Shown: positions 39,023 through 51,347, counted from the stretch's first letter. The stretch: DNA of 64,000 bases from Centrapalus pauciflorus (GCA_020465985.1 JAANYP010004395.1:1646101-1710100), one strand, 5' to 3'. Made by a program: numbers and translations. The notes: a model not told the origin generated them from the letters alone.

Positions 39023-39100
<78 letters not shown>
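39023..39100. repeat. (TA)n microsatellite between two elements
   Basis: About 39 TA units shared by the elements ending at 39,022 and starting at 39,101. Confidence 0.95.
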
Positions 39101-39103
<3 letters not shown>

Positions 39104-39487
39104 GAGGGTTCTTCTAAAAACCATAAAAAATGTGGGAACCTAAGAACCTATTATGGCCATTGGATTAATGATAATCAATGGTTGATATATTGGATGACAA
39201 TTTTGTAATTATTTTGAACTTTGATAGTGGAGAATCTTGAAAATGTGTGAAAAGGGTATTTTGGAAGAAAAAAATCTGCTTTTTCTATTTCTCTCTCTTA
39301 CTTTTTTTCATTTTCATTTTATTTTTCTTTTATTATAATTGATTTTTAAAGTAAAAAAAACGTTTTTTATAAAAAAATTATTTTTTCTATATAGAAAATT
39401 ATTTAATTGCTAAAAAACTAGCGTATTTTATATAGAAATATTATATGTCTATATAGAATATTTTTTTTCTATATATAATATGTTAAC

Positions 39488-41320
39488 GAACATATTCTAT
39501 GTACATTCTACGTAGAATGTCATGCATTCTACGTAGAATGACATTCAATCTACGTAGAATGTCGTGTAGATTGTCAAATATCATATATTCTACGTAGATT
39601 ACTTGATAAAATATATCAAAAACACATTGAAACAAAAAAAAGATTTCATTTAGACATTTTATCAAACACTTGGTATGCAACTGATATAAAATATATCAAA
39701 AAGACATTGAATAGTAATGTTAATCTACATAAAAAGATATAGAAATGTATAAAAAACATAAAAATATATGAACTATATAAGAAACATAACATTCTACATA
39801 GATTATGTGTGATTTTTTACAAGTAGTCTTGTATTATATTCTATTTAGATTATTATTTAATCTACGTAGATTATCATGTAATCTACGTAGATTATCATGA
39901 TAAAACATCCAATAACTATTACAATCATTATAAATCTAATATCTTACAAATAATCTTCATTATAAAACATGAAAAATGAATCTGTCATATTCTATGTAGA
40001 GTATCGACGAACATATTATATGTACAATCTACGTAGAATGTCATGCATTCTACGTAGAATGACATTCAATCTACGTAGAATGACATTCAATCTACATAGA
40101 ATAACATGCAATCTACGTAGAATGATATGCAATATACGTAGAATGGCATGCAATCTACATAGAATGACATGCAATCTACGTAAAATGTCGTGTAGAATGC
40201 CAATTATCATATATTCTACGTAGATTATTACATGATAAAATATACCAAAAACACATTGAATAGTAATGTTAATTTACATAAAAAGATATAGAAATGTATA
40301 AGAAACATAAAAATATATTTAATATATAAGAAACATAACATTTTACATAGATTATGTGTGATTTTTTACAAGTCATATTGTATTATATTCTATGTAGATT
40401 ATGATGTAATCTACGTAGATTGTCATGTAATCAACATAGATTATCATGTAAAACATCTAATAACTAATACATTCATTATAAATATAATATCTTACAAATA
40501 ATTTTAATTATAAAATATGGAAAATGAATCTGTCCAATGTACGTAGATTGTACATAGAATATGTTCGTCGATACCCTACATAGAATGTCACTCAATCTAC
40601 GTATAATGACATTCAATCTACGTTGAATGACATGCAATCTACATAGAATGGCATGCAATCTACGTAGAGTAACGACGAACATATTCTATGTACAATCTAC
40701 GTAGAATGTCATGCAATCTACGTAGAATGACATTCAATCTATGTAGAATGACATGCATTCTACGTAGAATGCCATTCAATCTACGTAGAATGTCATGTAG
40801 AATGTCAAATATCATATATTCTACATAGATTACATGATAAAATATACCAAAAATACATTGAATGTTAATGTACATTTAAATAAAAAAATATAGAAATGTA
40901 TAAGAAACAAAAAAAATATATGAAATATATAAGAAACATAACATTCTACATAGATTATGTGTGATTTTTTACAAGTAGTATTCTATGTAGATTATCATGC
41001 AATCTACGTAGAATGACATTCAATCTACGTAGAATGTCATGCAATCTATGTAGAATGTCGTGTAAAATGTCAAATATCATATATTCTACGTAGATTACAT
41101 GATAAAATATATCAAAAACACATTGAAACAAAAAAAAAGATTTCATTTAGACATTTTATCAAACACTTGGTATGCAACTGATATAAAATATACCAAAAAT
41201 ACATAGAATAAAAATGTTAATCTACGTAGAATGACATTCAATCTACGTAGAGTATCGACGAACATATTCTATGTACAATCTACGTAGAATGTCGTGCAAT
41301 CTACGTAGAATGACATATTC
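39488..41320. repeat. Clusters of CTACGTAG palindrome units
   Basis: Units of about 22-23 bp such as AATCTACGTAGAATGACATTC occur in runs (39,500-39,600; 40,020-40,225; 40,545-40,830; 40,980-41,100; 41,220-41,320) and again at 42,195-42,300. Many differ by ACATAG or ATGTAG for ACGTAG, which would fit C-to-T decay at CpG. The 8-bp core is a perfect palindrome. Confidence 0.9.
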
Positions 41321-41329
41321 TAACAACTA

Positions 41330-42189
41330 ATTCCAGAAGACAGAATACTAATTCCAGAAGCAGAGTTTGCAAAATTTCAAGGGGAAAAAGTGATATTACC
41401 AGTAGCAGTAGGCTATAAAATTTCAAAGACCAACAAAGTTGCAGCAATCTGCACGAATTCAAGGAGCAAAAAACGTAAATATTAACTCATAATTAAGGTA
41501 CTCTATCATCAAACAACATGAGTTCAATCCAGTATCCACCAATAATCATTAACACTTCAATTAGGGTTTACGAAGCAAGAAAAAAAACAAAATACATTAC
41601 CATAATAACCACAAATCGATTAAGGAGTATAACCTGAAATTACTAACCGAATCGGGAGGAAGGAACAACTTATTACAGTCGTATCAGTCGGAAACTTGAT
41701 TACAACTGATTACAGCCGTATCGATGTACAGAGGAAGAGAATAAAGGGTTTACGATGGGTTGGGGGAACGAGAGGAAGGTTTACGATGGCCGTAGAGAGG
41801 AAGAATGGTGGGAGGAAAGATCGATCGATGTACAGGAAGAGAGGTTCGATCGGCCTTAGAGAGGAAGAAAGGAACGAGAATAGGTTTTGATTTTTAAGAA
41901 ATTAAAATCAATTTTATTGAGATGGAAGCAAATAAAAATTATGGGGGGAAAGTAATTGGCACAACGTATTTGTCACGGAATGGAAAATTGTCTTAAAAAA
42001 TTAGGTCATTTGAGTCCGTTAATGCAAAACTGTTCCAAATGCAACATATTTGGATGGGAAATTTTTAATCAGTGCCAAATACATAGTTAATTGGCACTTT
42101 AGTCAAATGTGTGCCAAATACTAGTATTTGGCACTGTTTATTTGCCTTGCCAAAAACATTTGTGCCAAAAACCCCATTTTCTTGTAGTG
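41330..42189. mobile_element. CACTA-type element fragment (one end only)
   Basis: Ends AACCCCATTTTCTTGTAGTG at 42,189; TTCTTGTAGTG is the inverted form of the CACTACAAGAA terminus of plant CACTA transposons. Short TTTGGCACT/GTGCCAAAT subterminal repeats lie at 42,035-42,170. The sequence is unlike the surrounding CTACGTAG array. No CACTACAAGAA is visible at the left, so the other end is lost. Confidence 0.6.
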
Positions 42190-42864
42190 AGAATGAAATT
42201 CAATCTACGTAGAATGACATACAATCTACGTAGAATGTTATGCAATCTATGTAGAATGTCGTGTAGAATGTCAAGTATCATATATTCTACGTAGATTAAA
42301 TGATAAAATATACCAAAAACACATTGAAACAAAAAAAAAAGATTTCATTTAGACATTTTATCGAACACTTGGTATACAACTGATATAAAATATACCAAAA
42401 ACACAATGAATAGTAATGGTAATCTAGAAAAAAGACATAGATTTGTATAATAAACATAAAAATATATGAAATATATAAGTAACATAACATTCTACATAGA
42501 TTATGAATAGTAATATTAATCTACATAAAAAGATATAGAATTATATAACATTCTATATAGATATTAATATTTCTATATAGAATACATTAATTTTTTAGTA
42601 ATTAAATAATTTTTTATATAGAAAAAAATTATTTTTTTTTTATAAAAAATGTTTTTTTAATATTAAAATCAATTCTAATGAAAGAAAGAGAAAATGAAAA
42701 TGAAAAAAAAAAGTAAGAGAGAGAAAGTGAAAAAAAGATGCATATAATAAAAAAAGGTGGAAAGAGAAAGATAATATTTTTTATTCCAAAAATACCCTTT
42801 TGATCCAAGGGCTCTAAAAGGTTACTAGGTTCTCACAAACTTTAAGGTTCTTAAAAGAACCTCT

Positions 42865-42987
<123 letters not shown>

Positions 42988-43830
42988 CATAATTTATTTA
43001 TATTTTTAAAGATTAGATATTACTCGTATATTTACTTACTTACTTTTAATTTATTTATTTTGTTAAGTGAATATATTTAGATTTATTTTAAAGTTAGTTA
43101 AACTTAACAAAATATATAAATTTGACATATTATATGTATAAATTAAATTAATTTGTTAAATTTTGTTATAATTACGTATGTACTTTTTATTATGCTTAAT
43201 GTATTAATACATTGAACATTTGTAAATTTATCTGAATATTAACTTTATAAAATAAATAAATTAGAATGGATTACACGTTAAATAATAAATCTTGTTAAGT
43301 TAAAAGTACATTGAACATATAATGTTTATGCAAGTAGAAAAAAAATTAAAATTAAGATATATAAATTACATATATGTATAAATTTAGACAAAAGATTGAC
43401 CAAATTTATAAGTATTTATAAAGACAAAAGATAAATAAATTAAATGTATAAATAGTTAAAAACTAAATTAATAAAATTTAAATACCTTTTTGAAAATTCA
43501 ATAAATTAAATTTAGTCATATACAAGCTATTTTCTGTTACTACCACTTAGTCATCTAATTACTTATACAATAATAAAATAATAATAATACTTGTAATAAT
43601 AATGTCAAATAAATAATGAAAATAAAACTTATTAAATAATTTATTACTTCAATTAAATTGTAATAATAATATTAAGACAATATATTAAATAAAAAATAAA
43701 AGAATAATAAATCATTAAGAAAATGAAATATAAAAGAAATATTTGATTAGGGACTAAAAATGAAATAAAGTTAAAAGGGTAGAATTTTCAATTTTAAAAA
43801 AATATTGGAGAAAGGGACTAAAAGCATAAC

Positions 43831-44935
43831 ACCTACCCTTACCATACCTACGCTATCCAATCTACTCTTACCTACTACCCACCATACCTACCCCTACCCA
43901 CCTACCCATCCCTCATCCACCTACCCATCCCTCATCCACCCTACCCACCCCACCCCACCCCATCTCACCCACCCACCCTTCCTATCCTCTATCCATCTCA
44001 TCATATTCCTACCTTAGAGACTTATCCATTTCTACCCACCCATTCCATCCTACCCTACCAACGAATTATGAAATTGGATTCCAAAATCATTTTTAGCCAA
44101 CCAAACATGATTTGGATTCCAATTCCAATTCCTTAACATATTCCAATTCCTTTTAAAACATTCTGCGAACCAAACGCCACCTAAAGGTCTTGAGGTTCAA
44201 AGGTTTTTTCTGAAAGTTTAAGATCTGAATGTTTTGAAGCTCAATCCATGTTTCTGAGTTTGATAAATATTTTTATGGTGGCCGGAGGACGGAGGTGGTA
44301 ACTGGAATGAACGGCGGTGGTGGCCTAAGCTCATGTGTTTTTGGGTTTCTCCAAGACATTTCAAGAACATGAATAATAATAATAATAATAATAAAATTTA
44401 CAAAAAATGTCTTTTATCTATAAAAAGACTAAGGGGATGTTTGGTTTATTGGAATCCGAGAGAATTGGAGGGGAAAGGAATTCAATTTCAGTCAATTTAT
44501 GTGTTTGGTTCAACTATAAAAAAGAATTGGATTCCATCAAAATTAAAATTTTCCAATGAATGAAAGAAAATAACATTTCTTCACCCAATGGATGGAATTC
44601 AATTCATTTTCAAAACAGAAAGTGGTTGATTACAAAAATACCCCTTACGTTTAACACACTACACCATGTCTAGTCTTACCCCACCCACCCATACCCACCC
44701 ACCCCACCCCCCTCTAACCCATCTACCCCAACCCTGCCCTTGCTATTCAACCTACTCTTACCTACTACCCACCATACCTACCATTACCTACCCACCCACC
44801 CTCCCCTACCCCATCACACCCACCTCTAACCCACCTACCCCAACCCTACCTATGTTATCCAACCCACTCTTACCTACTACCCATCATACCTATCCCTACC
44901 CACCTATCCATCCCTCATCTATGATACTGTCATTG
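43831..44935. repeat. Two C-rich CCCACC/TACC arrays in broken PIF-like MITEs
   Basis: Strand-asymmetric, pyrimidine-rich arrays at 43,831-44,060 and 44,660-44,925 share a longer unit containing CTACTCTTACCTACTACCC (at about 43,862, 44,752, 44,867). Between them lie a right MITE end (GCGAACCAAACGCCACC, then TAA, about 44,164) and a left MITE end (TAA, then GGGGATGTTTGG, about 44,432). The layout suggests two halves of one MITE family that carries the C-rich array inside. Confidence 0.65.
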
Positions 44936-45286
44936 CTTTTTTTTTTTAAAAAAAAAAAACATACAATTTGAGATACTTAAAAGATCCATCTATGCAATTA
45001 ATTCTTAAATATTTAAAAGAAAACGACTTAAAGTTAAAAGTTAAAACCTATGACCTGTCTCTGTCTCTCACTTTCTTAGAAAAAGGGTAAATTACAAATT
45101 TCGTCCCTGTGGTTTATAGCAAATTACGGATCCCGTCCCTCTATAGAAGAAATTACAAATTCGATGTCTGTGGTTAACATTTTGTTACGGATTTAGTCCT
45201 TTGACCAGTTATTTTTTAAAATATGATAATTTTACCCTTCATTAAATGATAAAAATAAGTAATGAACTTTTATTTATTTTACAAAA

Positions 45287-45577
45287 TTAAAAAAAAATAA
45301 AAAAATGATTAAAGCTCTCTCTCTCTCTCTCTCTCTGTGTCAGAATGAATGAAACGATCGTTTCATCACCACCACCAATCGGAGAACCGAAAAACACTCG
45401 TTCATCTTCTTCATCAAACTTCAACGACTCAAATGAAGCTACATTACCACCATAAGAACCCAAATTTTCTTCCTTTTCCTCCTCTTCCACTTCCGGAACT
45501 CGTGTCGTAAAATTATCATCATTTTCATCAGAATCTTGTTTTGATGTACAGACCGGAGATTTTGAGGATTGAAACAA
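45287..45577 (-). pseudogene. Acidic protein fragment inside the MULE
   Basis: A 96-codon frame with balanced, host-like composition: Ser/Asp/Glu-rich with the stretches SDENDDNFTTRVPEVEEEEK and FDEEDERVFFGSP. The end runs into the CT repeat (RERERE) of the element arm, so it is not a natural terminus. I do not recognise the source gene. Read as a captured exon fragment. Confidence 0.45.
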
Positions 45578-45849
45578 TGAATTGGGTGAACAGAGAGAAA
45601 CGAAGATTTTGAGGATTGAAAATTGCAGAAAGAATGAGAGTGGCGAGGAAGATGATTGGGATGAATTTACAGGCAGAAAGCTCCATAATTTTTGGTTTTT
45701 TGTTGAATGATTACATTATGAATTCACCTTTCTTTTTTTTTGAACAGAACTGGAAATTTATTATTTATAAGCCAATAGCATCTGTACTATTTACAGCTGA
45801 TTCGATCACAAGTGACGACGAAATATTCATCGATATTAGGCGATATGTA

Positions 45850-46131
45850 GATCTACTCCACATCATCAGACTTAGGATGATCGATTGCATCATCAACTAA
45901 AGCCCGGTCAAATCCTCATAATTCGGCTGGAGAAAAATTACAATCACCTGACCAAGTGAACTTACCACCATGACCTCCTTTCTTCGGCGATCCGTTCAAG
46001 CCGGTGGCGGATTTCCTATCCTTGCGACTTTCCTGGCCGTGTTTTCCGCCAGATCTGAGACTTTTTCCGGTGTTCTTCATCTCACTCTCACTCACTCTGT
46101 AAAAAGTGTTGAATTCACATTTCTGATGCAA
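45850..46131 (-). pseudogene. Captured host gene fragment, KKGGHGGKFTWSG-type protein
   Basis: From ATG at 46,131 the frame reads MHQK and later SGGKHGQESRKDRKSATG and GSPKKGGHGGKFTWSGD, then hits a stop at 45,916. Shifted continuations (NYEDLTG, then VDDAIDHPKSDDVE to 45,850) suggest one or more indels. The lysine/glycine-rich style looks like the start of a small conserved plant protein I cannot name. A 5' UTR-like GA tract precedes it. Most likely a decayed captured exon. Confidence 0.5.
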
Positions 46132-46167
46132 TAATTATAACAATGAATTGGGTGTGGTGAAGGAGGG

Positions 46168-46186
46168 AGGGAGGGAGGGAGGGAGG

Positions 46187-46248
<62 letters not shown>
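46168..46248. repeat. (GGGA)n(GA)n microsatellite
   Basis: About 7 GGGA units followed by about 27 GA units in the right arm of the Pack-MULE-like element; the left arm has a shorter CT counterpart at 45,308-45,330. Confidence 0.93.
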
Positions 46249-46250
<2 letters not shown>

Positions 46251-46489
46251 TAATCATTTTTTTATTTTTGTTTTTTAATTTTGTAAAATAAATAAATGTT
46301 CATTACTTATTTTTATCATTTAATGAAGGGTAAAATTGTCATATTTAAAAAAATAACTGGTCAAAGGACTAAATCCGTAACAAAATGTTAACCACAGACA
46401 TCGAATTTGTAATTTCTTCTATAGAGGGACGGGATCCGTAATTTGCTATAAACCACATGGACGAAATTTGTAATTTACCCTAGAAAAAA

Positions 46490-46888
46490 TCAAGTTGCGA
46501 AAACCATGGGCTTGCAACCCCACCCACCTGATAATAGTTTTATTATTTAATAAACCTTTAAAATATTTCATGATTTTTCCCACCCAGAAACTGAATGATT
46601 ACAAAAAGAGTTTGACGAATTTCACCCTTCTAATGGATTCCCAAAATCTCTTTCTTTTTCTTGTCTAACAAAAATAGTTTTTTTTTTGTCAGAAAAAACT
46701 GTAATGGTGCGTCTGGTTACTCTGTCTGGTATGAGTGACTCGCTGACTCTCTTAAAGTAATACTAATGGAATGACGCGTGTATAACTAACTGTATAAGTT
46801 TTTATTGACAAGTTATAATCATACATAGGCCCTCATACATAAATAACAGAAATTACAAAAAATATAGGTTCAATGAAAAATAAAACTT
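46490..46888. other. Intergenic sequence, nothing firm
   Basis: Mixed composition, no gene or clear element end seen. Confidence 0.45.
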
Positions 46889-46889
46889 A

Positions 46890-47047
46890 AGGCTCTCTGC
46901 CTAGCGGTAAGAAGGTGAAGATATAAGCGATGGATCACGGGTTCAACTCTTATTGGAGTCAAGTTGAAATTTAGGTGGTGAAAACAAGTCTTGTGGTAAA
47001 AAAGAGTAGTTTAGGAGTAGGAGTATGATAGTTTGCCGTTAAAAAAA
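46890..47047 (+). mobile_element. tRNA-derived SINE
   Basis: A-box-like CTGCCTAGCGGTAAG (about 46,897-46,911) and B-box-like GGTTCAACTCT (46,940-46,950), spaced as in a tRNA-type RNA polymerase III promoter. A tRNA-unrelated body follows and ends GTTTGCCGTT plus an A-run. About 158 bp. A clear target duplication was not found because a MULE has inserted at the tail. Confidence 0.6.
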
Positions 47048-48209
47048 GGTTAACTACATTTTTATGCAACCACGTTTTCATATTTTATCAATTTATGCAA
47101 CGAAATTGATTTTATCACAATTTATGTAATTATGTTTGAACTTTTTATCAAAAAATGCAACAATGTTTTCTATTTTTACAAAGTAATGCACTAAAACCAT
47201 ATTTAATATGATTAATGAAATAATGTTTGAACTTATTATACAAATATGCAACGTAATTTACTAATTTACCAGATTATCTATCGATTTATTGTACATACTA
47301 AAAAAAAAATTCTAAATGAACAAATTTACGTGTAAAAATATTCACGTTGCCAAATTCAATTCCTTCATAAAATAAGGGTTATGCTGCAAATTCATTATTT
47401 GTCATGAATAAAAACTGTAATCTTTATTTTATTTCGATTAGGAATAGTAGTGGGTCGGACTGAAAATTTGTCATCTCATCCCTATTTTTAAAAATTCAGT
47501 ATCATCAACTGTAGTTATTTCAGTAAGAATCATCGTTAGGTAATTTGTGATAACCGTGAAGATTAGAAATAACAATTTAATGAGATCAATTTATGTCGTG
47601 AAACTTTACCATTTACGTTAAACAATCACCTAATTATGTTGTAAATGTTAACTGTATATGGTTAACGACAATCAAATTCGTAAATTAAAAATTAATCATT
47701 TGTATTATACGTTTAATCATGATACATCATATTTATCCTCATTCATTTGACAATAATCATTGTTAATTAAGTATTTGTAGTTTTTAACCGGAAACGAATA
47801 AGACCCTTTTAACCAGGGTACGAATGAGTTTTAAATAAATCAATAGATTCAAATGTCGTATTGAAATCAGATAAATTTTTCATCCAACTCATACTATATT
47901 AACAAAGATGGCAATACGACTTTTTTTTATATGTAGTTGTTCACTTAAGATTTTAAGTGATGTACAACAAATTAATATTACCGGATAAATAAGTAGATTA
48001 AATGTTGCTTACTTTGATAACAAATTCAAACATTGTTGCATAAATCGTGTTAAAAATAATTTCGTTGCATAAGTTAGTAAAAGAGGGAAAACGTCATTGC
48101 ATTTTTTATAACAAATTCAAACGTCATTGCATAAATTGTGCTAAAAGTGATTTCGTTACATAAATTGATGAAAAGTGAAAACGTCATTGCATAAATATAT
48201 GGTTAACCC
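47048..48209. mobile_element. MULE-type element, 9-bp TSD TTAAAAAAA
   Basis: 1,162 bp. Starts GGTTAACTACATTTTTATGC and ends GCATAAATATATGGTTAACCC. The inverted arms repeat GCATAAATTG and AAAACGTCATTGCATAAA. TTAAAAAAA flanks both sides (47,039-47,047; 48,210-48,218); the left copy is the SINE tail. Non-coding. Confidence 0.85.
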
Positions 48210-48229
48210 TTAAAAAAAATAATAAATAA

Positions 48230-48495
48230 TAATTATTATAATGATCATAATAAATAAGTAAATAAATTAAATCAATATTTATTAAATAAAATTTGAAAAC
48301 AAAAACAAAATTCATAAAAAAAACCAAAATTGTTATTAAGAAAAAGAGTATAATTGTCATTTAAGAAAAAATGAGACTGAGTGACTATTTCTGCAAGTAA
48401 ACAATGCAAATAAGGACCGTGTAAAATTAAAACTATAAGAACTGAATCCAAAATTTTATGCAAACCACATGAATCATTTTTGTAATTTACTCTAA
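48230..48495. mobile_element. Single arm of a 'gtccctgtggtttgcat' MULE family
   Basis: Its right side (GCAAGTAAACAATGCAAATAA, GGACCGTGTAAAATTAAAAC, TTTTGTAATTTACTC) matches the right terminal repeat of 58,243-61,821. The opposite arm is missing. Confidence 0.65.
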
Positions 48496-48895
48496 TATTT
48501 GATATAAAGAGCAATTTAAAAAAGTAGAACTTATTCTTCTTTTAAGTATTTACTATTTAGCTTGCTGTAGAGGAAGGTTAAAAAAAACGATGATTATATT
48601 GGAATCCAAATCTCTATTTCATTAAATAAAGATTTAGTAGATGTTTAGTTGGAAGGAAACGGGATTAAAAAAAGAAAAAAGAAAAAGGAGAATAAATTAA
48701 TATTTAGTTTCGTTTAATTTTATAATTTTCTTTTGACACCACAAAAGAGTAAATTTAGGAAAAAAGGAAAAAAAAATGATGATATTTGTTTATATTAAAT
48801 AGTACAAAAACTATTATATTTATTGCAACTTTCTTTCATTTCCTATCCATCCGTGTTAAATATCCTATAATATATTTATCATGTTAAAACTATAA

Positions 48896-49216
48896 GACGG
48901 CGTTTGGTTCGCAGAATGTTTATTTTCCGAATGGAATCTGTCAAGTAATGAAATTCTAGAATGAATGGAATCTGTCGGAATAGAAATGGAGGTTGGTGAA
49001 GATGAAATCTAGGGTTTGATTTTAGAATTGTTAAAATCTTTGGAATGTAATTTAAATTCCATGACACTAATCCAAGGAAAACAGATTACTTCAAAAGTTG
49101 TGTTTTTTTTTTATTATAAAAAAGTAATCTTCATTCCATTTTTTTTACTGTCAAACAGCACATCAGAATGGAATTTTCATTTCAATTCCATCAAATTCTG
49201 TAAACCAAACGACCCC
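48896..49216. mobile_element. PIF/Harbinger MITE, TSD TAA
   Basis: 321 bp. Left end GACGGCGTTTGGTTCGCAG, right end CTGTAAACCAAACGACCCC, flanked by TAA (48,893-48,895; 49,217-49,219). Subterminal GGAATGGAAT and its complement. More diverged than the copy at 33,649. Confidence 0.85.
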
Positions 49217-49219
49217 TAA

Positions 49220-49802
49220 GATTCTTTCATTCTATTCGTATAAAAGACAATCTAACCGAAGACGTATTCCAAATTTCGATACTCATTTAGAAACTCTTGT
49301 GTCTTTTGCCTTTTAGGCTTTTGTTTTTCAACAGCTTCGATACTCATTTACAAACTCTTGTATCTTTTGGGCTTTTGTTTCCAAGATTCAAGGCTTTGAG
49401 AAACTAGATTCATTATTTTTATGCTTCTCCTCAAGAAATTGGATTTTTTTTAATTGTAGTAACGGTTAAAAAGAATAACATATTTTAATAATTTTATACT
49501 TTGACGAATAATCATGAATTATATTATCAACAATAACAATATACTTCTTATGTTATAGTCAATATTAACAATATGCTACGATTAATGATGACAAAAATCT
49601 TTGCTATTGTTAGTGAAATAAATTAAAAATATATTACTACTATAGTACTATTGACAACAATAGAAAACATTGCTAAGAGTTATAAATTTCATTATATATT
49701 GTTAATATCCATGAAAAGGCATAGATACGATGCTATTTTGATAATTAAGCCTTTCATGGTTTGTCTTTGTCCTAGAGGGCTACAATCTTTCGAGTTCCAT
49801 CC
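49220..49802. other. Intergenic sequence, nothing recognised
   Basis: A short direct repeat around CGATACTCATTTA and CAAACTCTTGTATCTTTTG (49,278-49,370) is the only structure seen. Confidence 0.45.
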
Positions 49803-49810
49803 GTTACAAC

Positions 49811-51089
49811 TAGGCATGTGCAAAAAAACTGCAAAATACACAAATCGAAGTGAAGACCAATGGTTTGGTTTCTATGTATTTTTAAAACCACAAATTACGA
49901 TGCGGTGTGGTTTTAACCCACAAACCAAACCGAAAATCACCGAACCGCACCAAAGTTTTACGAATATTCTAGGCGAGTAGGCGACGATGCTTAAATCCAT
50001 ATGGGATTGACATTTCCATAAGTCCATATTAATATATTTTATTAATATATCAACATATCAATATTATATTATATATTGATATTATGATATAACGGCTAAT
50101 GACGGCCAAAACTTTAATATTAAAAGGTTCTCTTAGACACCGATATTGATGTTCTCTTACATACAATATTATAAGTTCTCTTACACCTAAGACGGCTGAA
50201 GCTAATATGTACTCAAGATTTGATACAACACACACACCGATATTGAGCTTCAAGATATGACGACTAGGGGTGTAAATAAGCCGAGCTACTCGTGAGCTAC
50301 TCGAGCTCGACTCGTTAAAAACTCGAAAAAAGCTCGATTTAAACGAGCCCGAGCCGAGCTCGAGCCAAAATTCGAGCTCGTTTAATAAACGAGCTCGAGC
50401 CCGAGCTTCACATGTCGAGCTCACGAGCTTAAAAGAGCCTAGATATAAATAAATTTTTAAAAATTAATAAATATATAATATATAGAAATAAATATAAATA
50501 TATTAAAATAACAAGTTATATATATGATATAAAAAGATTATTTAAAAATTAATTAAAAAATTAAAAGTATATAATAAACGAGCCGAGCTCGAGCTTGAAA
50601 TATTATTCACGAGCCGCTCGAGCTTTACATACAAAGCTCGAAACGAGCCGAGCTCGAGCTCGAGCCTGATACTTTTAAACGAGTCGAGCTCCAGCTTAAA
50701 CGGGCTCGGGCTCGGCTCGGGCTCTTTTACACCCATAATGACGACTAATGACGTAGAAGATTGCAAGAGAAATTGGAGAAGATTGAAGTTGGTAGGTTAA
50801 GCATACATTAGTGATACTACACGAATTATATTATAGTATTTTCTAGTCAACTTATTATAAATTTTTAATACTAATATTTATGTCTATATTCAGTTATTCA
50901 CTTCGTTTTTTAGACGAATTTGCAACCGATCAAAGGCTTTTTGAATGTTGTATGTATGATGAGTGGCAAGTCTATAAAGAAAGGGTCAAATGAAGACTTG
51001 AAGAATAATTACTTTTTGTGATTGAATTCAAGACTTGATGCTCCTTTTAAAAGAACCGCACCAAACAGCACCGTCCGTGCACACTCCTA
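49811..51089. mobile_element. hAT-type element, TSD GTTACAAC/GTTACAGC
   Basis: Terminal TAGGCATGTGCA at the left and TGCACACTCCTA at the right. The 8-bp flanks GTTACAAC (49,803-49,810) and GTTACAGC (51,090-51,097) differ at one base, so the insertion is older than the nested one. The left part contains runs such as CCAAACCGAAAATCACCGAAC. Contains the 473-bp hAT element at 50,265. Non-coding. Confidence 0.72.
50265..50737. mobile_element. Nested hAT MITE rich in CGAGCTCG, TSD ATGACGAC
   Basis: Starts TAGGGGTGTAAATAAGCC and ends CTCTTTTACACCCATA. A perfect 8-bp duplication ATGACGAC flanks it (50,257-50,264; 50,738-50,745). The body is packed with GAGCTCGAGC and its complements, giving strong hairpins. 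This is a widespread plant MITE style. Confidence 0.9.
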
Positions 51090-51251
51090 GTTACAGCAGA
51101 ATGAGATCCAATAAGCAACGGAGTTCAATCGTCTGATATAGTTTTTACCGAATCAAAACTCAGGGAAAATGCAGTATCATGACTACAAAATTCATACTTG
51201 TTCCTTTAAAAGCCGCATGGTGATGTGATAAAAATCAAAATCATACAGTTT

Positions 51252-51257
51252 TTTATT
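51252..51257 (-). terminator. Polyadenylation signal of the UGPase gene
   Basis: AATAAA on the minus strand, about 90 bp beyond the stop codon, a usual distance for a plant near-upstream element. Cleavage would follow within about 30 bp. Confidence 0.6.
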
Positions 51258-51347
51258 CTAACAACGAAACACATCTTACACAAATTATTATTACCCACAA
51301 GCCACGAAACTTGCAGGTAACCTCCATCACGCCAAAAGGTAACCTTT

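Larger units (their letters stand above)
45085..46480. mobile_element. MULE carrying gene-like fragments (Pack-MULE-like)
   Basis: Left arm GGGTAAATTACAAATTTCG, right arm CGAAATTTGTAATTTACCC; the inverted arms extend about 240 bp each, into flanking CT and GA tracts. TAGAAAAA lies on both sides (45,077-45,084; 46,481-46,488), an 8-bp duplication with A-rich ambiguity. The 0.9-kb interior has higher GC content and protein-like frames on the minus strand, unlike the other MULEs here. Confidence 0.82.

Noticed and set aside
39500..41320. CRISPR-like array
   Set aside because: Units vary, spacers are not unique, and the setting is a plant nuclear transposon.
39483..42332. Leucine/arginine-rich frames (ILRRLHVILRRL type) on the minus strand
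   Set aside because: Every one is a translation of the CTACGTAG repeat units; no protein family and no codon-use signal.
45616..45900. Plus-strand 94-codon frame in the Pack-MULE
   Set aside because: Overlaps the minus-strand captured fragment and shows no domain or suitable start context.
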